A DNA stretch of 64,000 nt from the NCBI GenBank assembly GCA_015179125.1, contig WHVA01000080.1:62001-126000 (forward strand), given 5' to 3'. How positions within the stretch are numbered: the first letter of the stretch is position 1; every line of letters starts with the position of its first letter. The notes under the pieces were generated by a model that did not search any database, had not been told where the DNA came from, and was given only the letters and a program-made list of their open reading frames with translations. The DNA is from Gautieria morchelliformis (Eukaryota > Basidiomycota > Agaricomycetes > Gomphales > Gomphaceae). The position numbers and the translations under genes were made by a program. Below are positions 21,201 through 31,707 of the stretch, one piece after another.

Positions 21201-23312
21201 GGATTGGCAGTCATGGTAATAAATAAATCAGGGGGACCCTTCTTTGTTGCAATGGCCAGGGAGTTCTGGCAGTTTTGATTCATGTCCCGTGTACTCCCTT
21301 GAAATGTCGCAGGCAGAATGACTTTTACACCCAAGCTGTTTGCATCTCCAATGTCATTGTCCAAGCCTCCATATGAATCTACCATCTGGTTATACTGCTC
21401 AGCACGCAGAGTGTGTTGATTGGCCCTGATCCACCTCAGTCTGCTTTGCTCTGCAGCAGCCCAGGAGTCTACAATGTACTGCTGGAACAATTTGCCACCA
21501 CGCAGGAGTGTTGTAGGTTCTCTCGCTCTCTGGAACAGACGATACGCATGGTACTGTATTTGGGTGACCTGTGTCCGTCTGTTTGGATTGGGATTGGCCT
21601 GCCAAGCACGCTCTGGCTCATGATAAGGAATACCTGGTTCCCATCCCAACTCTCCCTTGGGAAAGAGCAAGACATAGTGCAGAGAGGCATAGTTTGCATT
21701 GGTATCCAATACCCTTCTGAAAGGTCCACCTCTGAGCTGGACAATAATATCCCTAGGTTCAGGGTCGATGCCATCTCCAGGAAGAACGACTGCAATCTCA
21801 TCTGCAGTTGGGACATTATATCTCCTAGGATCCCTGTGTGCCCTATATGTGAGCCTTGCCTGGATGTCACCATTCTGTTCTTGAGCTCTGAGCCTCTCAG
21901 CTGCTTGTTTATATGTGCGCACATGAGGATTGCATAGCAGGAGCATTTCCTGCAAGTCTCCCATGATAGTTGGAGACAGACCTGGGTTACGCGTGTTCCT
22001 CTGTGCCAAAGCCAATGCTGGATCATATATATAAAGTTGGGCATACTGTATCCGCCTCCCAGGGTTAGGGATGAGAGAGATGAATATGATACAGTTCGCC
22101 CTGCAGCTTGAGGACATATGGACCACGACCCTCCCAAAGCAAATCTAGATCAAACGCGGCTCCCAAGGAAGTGAATGCAAATGCAGCATTGTACTGCCTG
22201 ATGTTCTGGCGAAACTGTTTGGCCTCAGGGTCCTGGCCCTCTAAGAGCCGTCTCAATGGCTGAGGGAGCACTGGCAGCTCTGGAAGCTGCACCTTTCCTT
22301 CCATACAGCAATCACCAAATCTGGGCCGCCGATTTGAGGATTTCTGCAGGCGTTCTGCCATCCAGTGTAATACTCCACAGTCAGGGCAGGGAATAACCAT
22401 GGGACCCAGATCATGACGCTGCACATCTGCCTCAATTATTCTAGAGCGACCAAGTGGAACAGGAGGAGGAGGTCGCTGAGGACGCTGCCGAGGTACAGGG
22501 AGTGGCTGAGGAGGCTGAGGAGGTGCAAGGAGTGGCTGAAGAGGCTGTGGAGGTGCAGGGAGTGGCTGAGGAGGCTGAGGAGGAGCAGGGAGTGGCTGAG
22601 GATGCTGAGGAGGTGCAGGCAGTCGCTGAAGAGGCCGCAGAAGTGCAGGGAGTGGCTGAGGAGGCCGAGGAGGAGCAGGGAGTGGCTGAGGAGGCTGAGG
22701 AGGTGCAGGCAGTCGCTGAAGAGGCCGCAGAAGTGCAGGGAGTAGCCGAGGCATTGGTCTTACTGCATTAGCCTGAGCCCGCAATGCTGCCACTCCTGCA
22801 GAACCTACTACAGGAGGAGGAGGAGCTGGTTGTACAGATGCGCGCCTGTGCCTTCCCAAAGGCTGCAATGCAGCTGCCTGAGCACGCAAGTCTGCAATGG
22901 CTGCTGAACCTACTACAGGAGCTGGCTGTACAGGGTCTGGCCTATGTCCTCTCAGGGGCTGCCATGGTGTGATAACTGCTAACTGAGCACGAAGGGCTGC
23001 CACCTGCTCTGTAGGACTGGGATCAGGAGCACGTGATGGTCCCGCAAGCCTTGGAGCAAGTGATGGCCCAGCAAGCCTTGGAGGATGTGATGGCCCAGCA
23101 ACAGGTTGTTGAAAAGGATCAGCTGCATTGCTTCTAGGAGGAGGGTGAGGGATGGCAAAAGGTGGGGGTGGTGGAGGGAGTGACTGGTCCCGATCTCTGA
23201 TACGCGCTCTCCGATCAGTGTGTGGTGTCATTAACCGCTGCTCCCTCGCCTGTGCACGCTCCCGCTGACGGTTACTCTCTGGAGTAGATGGATCCCTGAG
23301 AAATGCAGGCAT
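18267..23312 (-). pseudogene. Helitron RepHel (HUH Rep + PIF1 helicase), disrupted copy 2
   Basis: The start at 23312 (MPAFLRDPSTPE) gives a total of roughly 1680 codons. Order of parts: proline-rich N-terminus with repeated PPQPLPAP blocks; Helitron-like N domain with RGLPHMH (about 21015); Y2 motif YIHKYLYKG (about 20600); PIF1 helicase with Walker A GSGGAGKS (about 19545), WDEAAM and NKSQGQSL. Relative to U1 there is a 2-nt deletion near 22081, an in-frame TAG at 19196-19198 where U1 has CAG (Q), and a net 1-nt deletion near 18924. None of these lesions is shared with U1, so the two genes broke independently. The 976-codon central frame (22126-19196) retains Rep and the start of the helicase. 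Confidence 0.9.
22460..22745. repeat. In-gene proline-coding minisatellite of the U6 RepHel
   Basis: Units of GGAGTGGCTGAGGAGG-like sequence in multiples of three bases encode PPQPLPA(P/L) repeats in the RepHel N-terminus. The equivalent tract of U1 (about 7780-7975) has fewer units. Confidence 0.8.
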
Positions 23313-23439
23313 AAGAGTAGTGAGACAATAAAGCTGCCAATATCAGACTTACATTGCACACAGACCAAGGCAGACTCAGAAGAATTTATTTATTGATTTC
23401 TCTTTATCATAGAAACAGAAACAAAATTAACCTAAAAAA

Positions 23440-24425
23440 CAAACATCAATGGCAAGGAAAACCCACCAGGGGCAGGGATGAGAGCCAGGAATGATGGGGA
23501 GGCAGTGAGAGGAGCAACCTATGCTGAAAGGAAGTCAGCAAATGATCAAAAAAGCGAAAATATTCGAAGCAATCACAACAATCAAAAAGAAGATAAAAAA
23601 AAGTGAACATTAATGGAAGAAATCACGCACCAGGGGCAGTGATAACAGCCAGGCAATATGGGGAGGCAGTGATAGGAGCAACCAGGGCTGAAAGGAAGTC
23701 AGCAAATGATCAAAAAAGCCAAAATATTAGAAGAAATCACAACAATCAAAAAGAAGATAAAAAAAGTGAACATTAATGGAAGAAATCACGCACCAGGGGC
23801 AGTGATAACAGCCAGGCAGGATGGGGAGGCAGTGATAGGAGCAACCTATGCTGAAAAGCAGTCAGAAAATGATTAAAAACAGCGAAAATAACAACAATAA
23901 AAAAGAAGATAAAAAAGCGAAAATCAATGGCAAGGAAAACACACCAGGGGCAGTGATGAGAGCCAGGAAGGATGGGGAGGCAGGGAGAGGAGCAACCTAT
24001 GCTGAAAAGCAGTCAGAAAATGATTAAAAAAAGCGAAAATAACAACAATAAAAAAGAAGATAAAAAAGCGAAAATCAATGGCAAGGAAAACACACCAGGG
24101 GCAGTGATGAGAGCCAGGAAGGATGGGGAGGCAGGGAGAGGAGCAACCTATGCTGAAAAGCAGTCAGAAAATGATTAAAAAAAGCGAAAATAACAACAAT
24201 AAAAAAGAAGATAAAAAAGCGAAAATCAATGGCAAGGAAAACACACCAGGGGCAGTGATGAGAGCCAGGAAGGATGGGGAGGCAGTGAGAGGAGCAACCT
24301 ATGCTGAAAAGCAGTCAGAAAATGAATAAAAAAGCGAAAATATTAGCAATAAAAAAGAAGATAAAAAAGAAGATAAAAAAGCAAAAATCAATGCCAAAGA
24401 AAACCCACCAGGTGCAGTGATGAGA
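23440..24425. repeat. 151-bp tandem repeat in the U6 5' region
   Basis: About six to seven copies follow each other. Each contains ACACCAGGGGCAGTGAT, AGCCAGG, GGGGAGGCAG and a GAAGATAAAAAAGCG block; the last complete ones are spaced exactly 151 bp (for example 23972 and 24123). Left copies are more diverged. Lies between the RepHel start and the 5' terminus. Confidence 0.9.
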
Positions 24426-24910
24426 GCCTGGAAGGCACAGACAGAGAAAGCCAGCAAGAGGAGAGAGATAGCCAGTGGCAGACAGAGAGAGAGAGAGCCA
24501 GCACGCTGCACAGCTGTGCGTTCCTGCGGAGGAACGGCAGACCGCTCGGTCTGAAGCAGCGACCGGTCGCCGGATCTGGCCAGTTGGGCGCTTGAACCGG
24601 GGCTGCTGCGCAGCGTTCTTGGCTCGCGGCTGCGCCGCTCGCGTCCGATTGGCCAGCTGACCAATGCTGACCTAAAACCTGACATAAGCAACGCCCACAA
24701 CCACCCACTGAGCGCGTTTCACTCTTAGACTAGGTGGATACCCGCGCTTCGCGCGGGGGTGCAAGTCAAACGCCTCGGTAAGGTCAAACACCTTGGGTAA
24801 ATCAAACTTGGGATAAGTCAAACACATTCGGATAAGAAAATTTCTTTCAGATAAGTAAAACTCATCTTATTGATTGAAAGTAGCTCTAAGTAACACATCA
24901 AGGCAGGTAA

Positions 24911-25590
24911 TGTTATGACCATGCTGCTTGACCAACTCTGGTACCTCCATGCCTCCTCTGGCTCAATTCCGCAACGTCCACACTTTGACCTTTTGATCCC
25001 CTTGTTCTTTACTATTCACATACTTCCCCTTTTGACTCTATTCACCATCCTTCCCTACTTGACCCTTAGCATAGCAAGTCCGGAGCATCAGGAGATCCAT
25101 TTGTTCCACTATCAATTAGACCCACATTCCCCTTGTTCTTTTGCCTATTGATTGTCCTTAGTTCTACCCGGCACCCCCTTGTAGTTCCTCTTGTTCCGTA
25201 TTAGTTACTTTCTCCATTTATCCTAGTTACTTTTGCTTGCACTGGAATTGCTTACCTCTACCTTCTGACATGTTGTCTCAGCTCTTTGTATAAAACCCAG
25301 TCATGTGTGCCTCTGTTCAGCAATCAGATAATCGACTTTGATACGTGACTCCCTTTGCACTGTCTCCAGTTCTTAGACCTGCAAGGCCTCTGTCTCTCTG
25401 ACCTCCGTCTTCCAACTTGATTTCTCATATCCAACTTAACTCAATTCTTGAACCCTTACTACTTCAGTTACAATACTCAACCTCTTCCAACTTCCAATCT
25501 CAGATCTCCAAAATACTTAGGATGATAGTTGGGGGTGCAACATATAAGTTGAAGCTGCAGTCCTTTTAGATCCAAACCTGATACATAACA
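24911..25590. mobile_element. Solo LTR family B, 680 bp, with 5-bp TSD GGTAA
   Basis: The LTR starts TGTTATGACC and ends ATACATAACA, flanked by GGTAA at 24906-24910 and 25591-25595. U4 shows the empty site (AGGTAATGTCTCACAC at about 14165). A TATAAAACCCAGTCATG segment near 25290 is a likely LTR promoter. This copy is uninterrupted and serves as the reference for the nested copy in U3. Confidence 0.93.
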
Positions 25591-25599
25591 GGTAATGAC

Positions 25600-26840
25600 T
25601 CTACACATTTCTCCCATGTCTCATGTCCCCTACCTCACATGTAGCATGTCCTCACATGTAGTGTGTCCTTGCCTGTAGTGTGTACTCACACTTTATCTGT
25701 CCTCACACGTATTGCATCCTCACATGTAGCATGTCCTCACATGTGGCATGTCCTCACATGTGGCATGTCCTCACATGTGGCATGTCCTCACATGTGGCAT
25801 GTCCTCACATGTGGCATGTCCTCACATGTGGCATGTCCCCACATGTGGCATGTCCCCACATGTAGTGTGTCCCCAAGTATAGTGTGCATAGTGTGTCTCC
25901 ACATGTAGCATGTCTCCATATGTAGTGTGTCCCCACATGCAGTACAGTGTGCATGGCATGTCCCACATGCATAACATGTCCCTCAAGTATTTTGTGTGTA
26001 GCATGTCCCGAAATTATAGCATGTGTGTCCCCCATGTGTAGCATGTCCCTACATATAGTGTGTGTAGCATCCCCCTCAAGTATAGTGTGCAAATTGTGTC
26101 CCCAATGCATAACATGTCCCCCGAGTATAGTGTGCATAGCATGTCCTTTGTTTGTAGCGTGTCCCCCAAGTATAGCATGGGTAGAATGTCCCTTGTTTGT
26201 AGTGTTTTCCCCTGTAGTGTGTCCCTTGTTCGTACCATGTCCCCCAAGCATAGTGTGTCCCCACATATAGTGTGCACATCCCCATGCATAGTGTGCGTGT
26301 GCCCATGCATAGCCTGTGTGTCCCATCCCCCAAGCATAGTGTGTCCCCACATGCAGCATGTCCCCAAGTACAGTGTGTGTGGCATGTCCCACATGCATAA
26401 CATATCCCTCAAGTATTTTGTGTGTAGCGTGTCCCTGGTTTGTAGCATGTCCCCAAAAGTAGCATGTCCCTACATGTAGTGTGTGTAGCATCTGCCTCAA
26501 GTATAGTGTGCATAGCATGTCCTTTGTTTGTAGCTTGTCCCCCAAGTATAGCATGTGTATAATGTCCCTTGATTGTAGTGTTTTCCCCTGTAGTGTGTCC
26601 TTGTTCTTACCGTGTCCCCCAAGCATAGTGTGTCCCTACATATAGTGTGCACATCCCCATGCATAGCGTGTGTGTCCCCATGTCTCCATGCATAATGTGC
26701 GTGTCCCCATGCATAGTGTGCGTGTCCCATGCATAGTGTGCGTGTCCCCATGCATAGTGTGTGTAGCATGCCCCTCAAGTATAGCATGCATAGCATGTCC
26801 CAATGGCATGTGTAGCATATCCCCAAGGGCCTCAAAGTGA
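25600..26840. repeat. Minisatellite array of U7, with a homogeneous 17-bp block
   Basis: At 25735-25861 the 17-bp unit CCTCACATGTGGCATGT is repeated about eight times with almost no change; the rest is type A (GTGTCCCC...CATAG) with irregular spacing. Long open frames on both strands (up to 273 codons, minus) are explained by the repeats. Confidence 0.9.
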
Positions 26841-26859
26841 AGCAAGCAGAGGCTGTTAC

Positions 26860-27480
26860 TACTTATTAACTTTTAGCAAGCTCAGGGACATGTATCAATA
26901 TCTATTTTGTGACATATACAGACATAAATAAAATAGTCCAGGAAACCATATTTAAGCAGCTGTCATTAATTTTTAGCAAAGTCAGGATTATCTATTTTTT
27001 GAAAAAATGTCAAGAAAATGTCCAGTACATGTAAGCTGAAGCTGTTATTAATTTTAGCAAAGTTAGGGTTATCTATTTTTCGAAAATGTCAAAAAAATGC
27101 ACTGTACATTTAACCTGGAGCTGTTGTCAATTTTCACAAAGTCAGGATAATTTATTGATATCTATTTGCGAAAAAATGTCAAAAAAGTACAGTACATTGA
27201 AGCAGAAGCTGTTATTAATGCCCAGTCAAAGCCAGAGAAGCCCAGGGACTGACAGAGAAACCCAGAGCCATAGTAAGCCAGCCACCAGTATAGGTAAGCA
27301 GCTTTACAGTCCATAAAACAATAAAACAAACCACATTTAAAAGCAGAACCTATTGTCATTAATTTTAGAGGAAACTTATTGATGTCTATTTTCAAAAAAA
27401 ACCTGAAAAATATAGATATTACACTACAATTTTTTCACTACAGTCTGGGGATGTTATTTAAATCTATTTTCGAAAAAATT
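26860..27480. repeat. AT-rich tandem satellite in U7
   Basis: Nearly identical to the satellite of U4 in order and sequence of the degenerate copies. Confidence 0.8.
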
Positions 27481-28094
27481 CAGAAAAATATAAAGCACAT
27501 GTGACAATACAATATAATGAAAAAAAATCAAGGAACCAATGAAATTACAAACACAAATAAAATAAAATACATGGCAATGCATTAAAAAAGAGATATTACC
27601 TATCAATAGAAATCCAGCCAAGCCAATAGATAGCCAGCCAAGCCAAGCAAAAGATAGCTAGCCTGCCAAAGCAATAGACAGCCAGCCAGCTAAAGGAGGA
27701 GACACCATAGAGAGCAGACAGCAGACAGAGCAGAGCAGACAGGGAACAGAGCAGACAGCAGCAAGAGGAATTGCCGGTGGGCAGATTCCTGCCATTCCAT
27801 CCTTACCGTTCTGCCTTTATACCGTGCGCGCGCGTCGTGCACGGACCACGCGCGAACCGGTCACGTGACCGCTGCGCAGCGTTCGTTGCCAGCGCAGGGT
27901 TGAGCGCTGGAGCCCGCGAACCGCTCGCGGCTGCGCCGCTCGCGCTCCAGGTTCACGCCGGTCTGCCGGTCACGTGACCGCTGCGCAGCGTTGGTGCTCG
28001 CGGCTGCGCCGCTCGCCGCTGACATAAGTTTTACATAATATTATTTGTAAGCGGTGCCCACAACCTCCCACCGTGCTGCTTTCACCTATAGGAA

Positions 28095-28637
28095 CTAGGT
28101 GGGTACCCGCGCTTCGCGCGGGGGTGCAAGTCAAATGCGTCAGTAAGGTCAAATGCATCAGTAAGTCTAACACATCGGTAAGTCTAACATATCAGTAAGG
28201 TCAAGTGCATTGGGGAAAATCAAAGGAATCAATTTGCATCAAGTAGATATCAGAAATCAAGGAGCTCTAAGTAATACATCTTTATATACAATGTTGGTTG
28301 TGTTCAAACCCTCCTCAAGCAAGACCTTTACTTTGTTCCAGCTTGTTCCCCTTGAAACACCAACATACAACTGACCATGTCCAAACACTGGATATCTCAG
28401 GTCCAGCCCAACCGTACCCAAAGACTGTCCCTGAGACTTGTTGATGGTCATTGCAAATGCCACACGCACTGGAAACTGTCTCCTCTGCAGCACAAATGGT
28501 AATTCCCCCTCTGATGGTGAAATGGTGATCCTGGGGATGAAAGCAGTATTTCCTGCACGTGGACCTGAGATGATCCTGACCTCCAACACTCTATTCCTCA
28601 TCCTCACCAACCGCAACCTTGTCCCATTGCATAGTCC
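28095..28637 (-). mobile_element. Helitron unit U8, 3' end only (truncated RepHel Helitron)
   Basis: CTAG at 28095-28098, the hairpin, the iteron-like repeats and the end of the RepHel gene follow the U6 sequence with only isolated base differences. Similarity stops abruptly at about 28637, after which unrelated single-copy-like DNA begins. This is the right border of the Helitron array. Confidence 0.88.
28257..28637 (-). pseudogene. RepHel C-terminal fragment (PIF1 helicase end), copy 3
   Basis: About 119 codons encode the last part of the helicase, including [15 protein letters not shown] and VGVSRGT, ending VLLRAP as in the other two copies. It has no start and no upstream domains. The frame is undamaged, and only a few base changes separate it from U6, so the truncation is probably recent. 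Confidence 0.88.
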
Positions 28638-28784
28638 ACAGTGCCTGAGACACCAACCAAGCCTAGGTAGCCGCTTCTCGCGAGTGGTACTCTATGTTCT
28701 CTAAAGAAATTGCCGAGCCGCACGATGCGTCCCTGGGAAAGGTAAGACTGGGACAGCTTTCAGAGAACCAACCAGAAACCAGAA

Positions 28785-29396
28785 TCATACCACCCCGCCT
28801 CGTCTCCTGGAAGAACACGTATGCTGATTCGCACTTAAACACCCTATATACGCCTCTTTGCAAACCAGCGTCATTCGAAGAGGACACGCGACGCATACCG
28901 AATTCCAGTACCCTATCATCCGCGCCGCGTGAGTCGTTCCGCTGCTTGAACTGGTTGAGTTTTGCTCCTTCCTCGGTTGTTTTGACCGGTCTTCACGCTT
29001 CACGCTCGGCAGCTCCTTTCGTGCCATGGTAACTAGATTCTGAGACAATGTCGACTTATCATTGCGTTTGGCATGATTTGTGGATCCAAATACGTCGGTC
29101 TTCATCCGGTTCGCCGTTTTTTCCTCTTCCATGTTCCGCACGCGTCCATAGGAAGCAGCCATGGCATATTTGGAAGGAAGTGTGGGACGGGCCCAGTTGG
29201 AACATAACAGGCTGGTCAGAAGTTTAAAGGCTATCTCTGCTGTATGATATGATCCAGGGTGCCCCCAGATTACGGAAGTTTTGGAAACTCTCGTCTTTGA
29301 ACAATTTGAACGTGCAGCTAAAATAATAATATTAAGATTACTATTACCCATTGAGAAGAAAGGTCCGATAATAGTACAAGCGATACCGCGGGACAT
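28785..29396 (-). CDS. Unrecognised ORF next to the array border (uncertain)
   Basis: A 203-codon frame lies between the truncated Helitron U8 and the TmpA-like gene, on the same strand as both. It is basic, with a serine-rich stretch and no recognised motif. A GTAATA...TTTTAG pair near its start could be a short intron. There is no homologue in the window and no good evidence of expression, so it may be chance or the remnant of a host gene cut by the Helitron. Confidence 0.2.
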   Translation of the reverse strand: MSRGIACTIIGPFFSMGNSNLNIIILAARSNCSKTRVSKTSVIWGHPGSYHTAEIAFKLLTSLLCSNWARPTLPSKYAMAASYGRVRNMEEEKTANRMKTDVFGSTNHAKRNDKSTLSQNLVTMARKELPSVKREDRSKQPRKEQNSTSSSSGTTHAARMIGYWNSVCVACPLRMTLVCKEAYIGCLSANQHTCSSRRRGGVV

Positions 29397-29484
29397 CTCT
29401 AAATAAGTATGCTTCCTTGTTGTGGTTATCCTGGATTACTGGGGGAAGTCCATCGCACCTCTGCAGGGAAAGAGCGACTGCGCT

Positions 29485-31707
29485 CTAGAAGTCCCAAAGA
29501 GTGCCGAACGCAGGAATACCCGCCTCCTTACAACCCTCCATAAGGTCGGTATTTCCTTGCATGTTGGACGTAATGAATACCACTGGGCGTGGATTGAACT
29601 AGTTAGATATAAGTGTAGTAAGGTGAGGATATGACAAACCTTCCGCCTTCCAGGAGAAATAAGCTTCTTTCACCAGCTTCACGACATCTGGTCTACCGCC
29701 CCGTTTCTTCGAATCCCATAAACACAGGCGTTCAGGACCCATGTGACGATGGATTAATCCTGATATTGTGGGGCCAAAGGTCTGCGAGATCAAAGCCCGT
29801 TAATGTAACATCGTGGAGATCATGCTGAAAAGAACGCGCCTTTTCTTGATCAGAACCAACCCAAATCAGATACCTGACACGAAATGGTTAGAAGCCGAAC
29901 ATACAGATATGCTAATGTCAAAACTAACCAATTTGGACTTTGAATGCACGTTGACAGGGCTGCCCCAAGACCCGTTCCTGTGCATACACGAATACCGCGA
30001 CTACGCAAGTTATATGCATCAGTACCTCATCCTTGTCCACGAGGCCGAAGTAATTACGTGTAGAGTGCGGACGTATTTGAAACACCAGCAAATTTCAGCT
30101 GCCGGGTCCAGATTGTTCGTGGAGGGTCCTCTACGAGACTGCGTGTGAAGTCGCCCTGCACACCACAGATCAGGTAGTGGTACTTGGCTTGCGTTCCTTC
30201 ACTGCAACCAGAGTGAGGACAGGAATGTTATTTATCCGCAAGAAGGTTACCTAATGGTCCCAAAGGCGTGATATTCCATAACTGGAGATCTACTAATCCG
30301 ACTGAGCAGGCCCTGTTGCATGCCACGCTCGAAGCGAAGGATGGCGACCTTTGCTGACGGCTGGTAGAATGTCATTAAGGATATTTAGCACTGGTGAGGG
30401 CAGTGACTGGGCGCACGTGTTCGATGTCAACATTCACTTTTCTAACAGTGAGCCATGGAAAGAATATGCTGTACAACGATAAGGGTCCGATTTCTAGCGC
30501 CAAGGCTTTAAGAGACTTACCATGCGGTCATGCCGATACAGAACCAGAATTGCTGATCACCGACAATACGCTTCGCAGTAAGATCCCACTCCCGAAGTAC
30601 GGGGTCATAACTATCCGATAACATGACCTATTTCCGGACAGCATCAGTCTTGACCGAGGGGATGGAGCAAGATGTACGCACAAATATCCAAGTGAACATT
30701 AGTCCAAGCCTGCGAAGGGTGACATTCATGATTATTGATTATTCGTGAGATGCAGGGACACAAACCATCCGGCGAAACGATGATGACGCTCGAAAACATT
30801 GTGAAAGTTGTTTCTTATGTACGGGATGGCGCTGATAGCAGTGGTCAATATGAGCAAGTTGGTGATTAAGCCCATCACAAGAGTTGCTGTATGGTTGTTA
30901 CTATGGTTGATGAAGGCCTCGCTTTAATCGTGTCAATATGCAATTCTGCGGGTAAAAAATGCAACAAATGCTGTACTCACGTAACCTTGTATATCAGCCA
31001 CATCACACCTGAAGTGGCACACGCCGAGTGGATGCCTCCAAGATGTTGAACAACTGATGTGCAGCCCAATCGGAACCACAATGGCGTCCACTGCGCGAGG
31101 ACAATAGAGGTTAATATAAAATTCAAGGGCGATTAACGGTGGTGATAGAAGAATTAAGAGCAGTGAAAAAGAGGAAGCAAGGAGGATGATGTGAGGTCCA
31201 GAAACATTACGGCTGACTAACCTTAGCAAACAGGGTATTGATAACGAGATAGAGCAAACGACCAAACAGCTCATTTCGCATCAAGATGGCGAAGAGGAGG
31301 TTACCAAGTACCATGGCGCCAGTGAATTTCCGTGCATACGTAAAATGCCCAGTCGCCGCGAGCACGATCCCTACCAGATTCAATACCATGACAACGGTAA
31401 AGAACTTCCGGTAGGTGTTGAACCAGAGCTGCCAACGGATCCATCGACTAGCTTTTCTCCTTGCTGCGGCAGGTGCGGGCTTGTCAGGCTTCTGCTTGAA
31501 GGCCTCAGGGAAGGCCGGTGGTGAGGGCGACGCAACACCTCTGTTCTCTGATGGGGGAGCCAATGTAGACTGATTTGACAATGGGATGTAATGGGGGTGG
31601 CCATCCTCGACATCGTCATGGAGTGTGGCAGTACTTAGGGCAGCCTCTGGGAGGAGAGCGGAGAGGAGGCCTTTCTCGGCATCGTCAGGGAGAACAGATG
31701 TACTCAT
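29485..31707 (-). CDS. TmpA-like integral membrane flavoprotein (12 exons)
   Basis: Exons by hand: 31222-31707, 30981-31090, 30766-30921, 30682-30709, 30521-30627, 30417-30468, 30251-30360, 30058-30201, 29929-30000, 29840-29873, 29640-29781, 29485-29582. Every junction keeps frame, giving 512 residues. The hydrophilic N-terminus is followed by hydrophobic segments (FFTVVMVLNLVGIV; LVMGLITNLLILTTAISAI), the conserved HLGGIHS and HHRFAGW motifs, FERGMQQG, then a nucleotide-binding half with CTGTGLG, GSDQEK, SKKRGGRPD and the C-terminal GTLWDF. This pattern matches the fungal TmpA family, transmembrane proteins resembling ferric-reductase-type oxidoreductases; in Aspergillus TmpA is linked to developmental signalling. 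Start ATG at 31707. Intron 10 uses a GC donor (AAG-GCGCGT). The precise role here is unknown. Confidence 0.85.

Larger units (their letters stand above)
18105..24729 (-). mobile_element. Helitron unit U6, RepHel-bearing, about 6.6 kb
   Basis: The terminus is CTAG at 18105-18108 with a perfect hairpin (CCCGCGCTTCGCGCGGG), iteron-like repeats, then the second RepHel gene. Upstream of the gene, toward the 5' end, is a 151-bp tandem repeat not found in U1, then a GC-rich region. The 5' end on the minus strand is TCTAAGAGTGAAACGC, touching the CTAG of U7. Sequence similarity to U1 over the gene is very high, with indels. Confidence 0.9.
24730..28094 (-). mobile_element. Helitron unit U7, non-autonomous, carrying a solo LTR
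   Basis: CTAG at 24730-24733 has a perfect hairpin and iteron-like repeats, then the family B LTR, minisatellite A, the AT satellite, and the GC-rich 5' end with CGCTGCGCAGCG and GTCACGTGAC palindromes. It finishes CACCTATAGGAA before U8. Apart from the LTR it is the same element as U4. Confidence 0.85.

Noticed and set aside
25805-26626. 273-codon minus-strand ORF
   Set aside because: Made entirely of minisatellite repeats; the same type of frame appears on the other strand.
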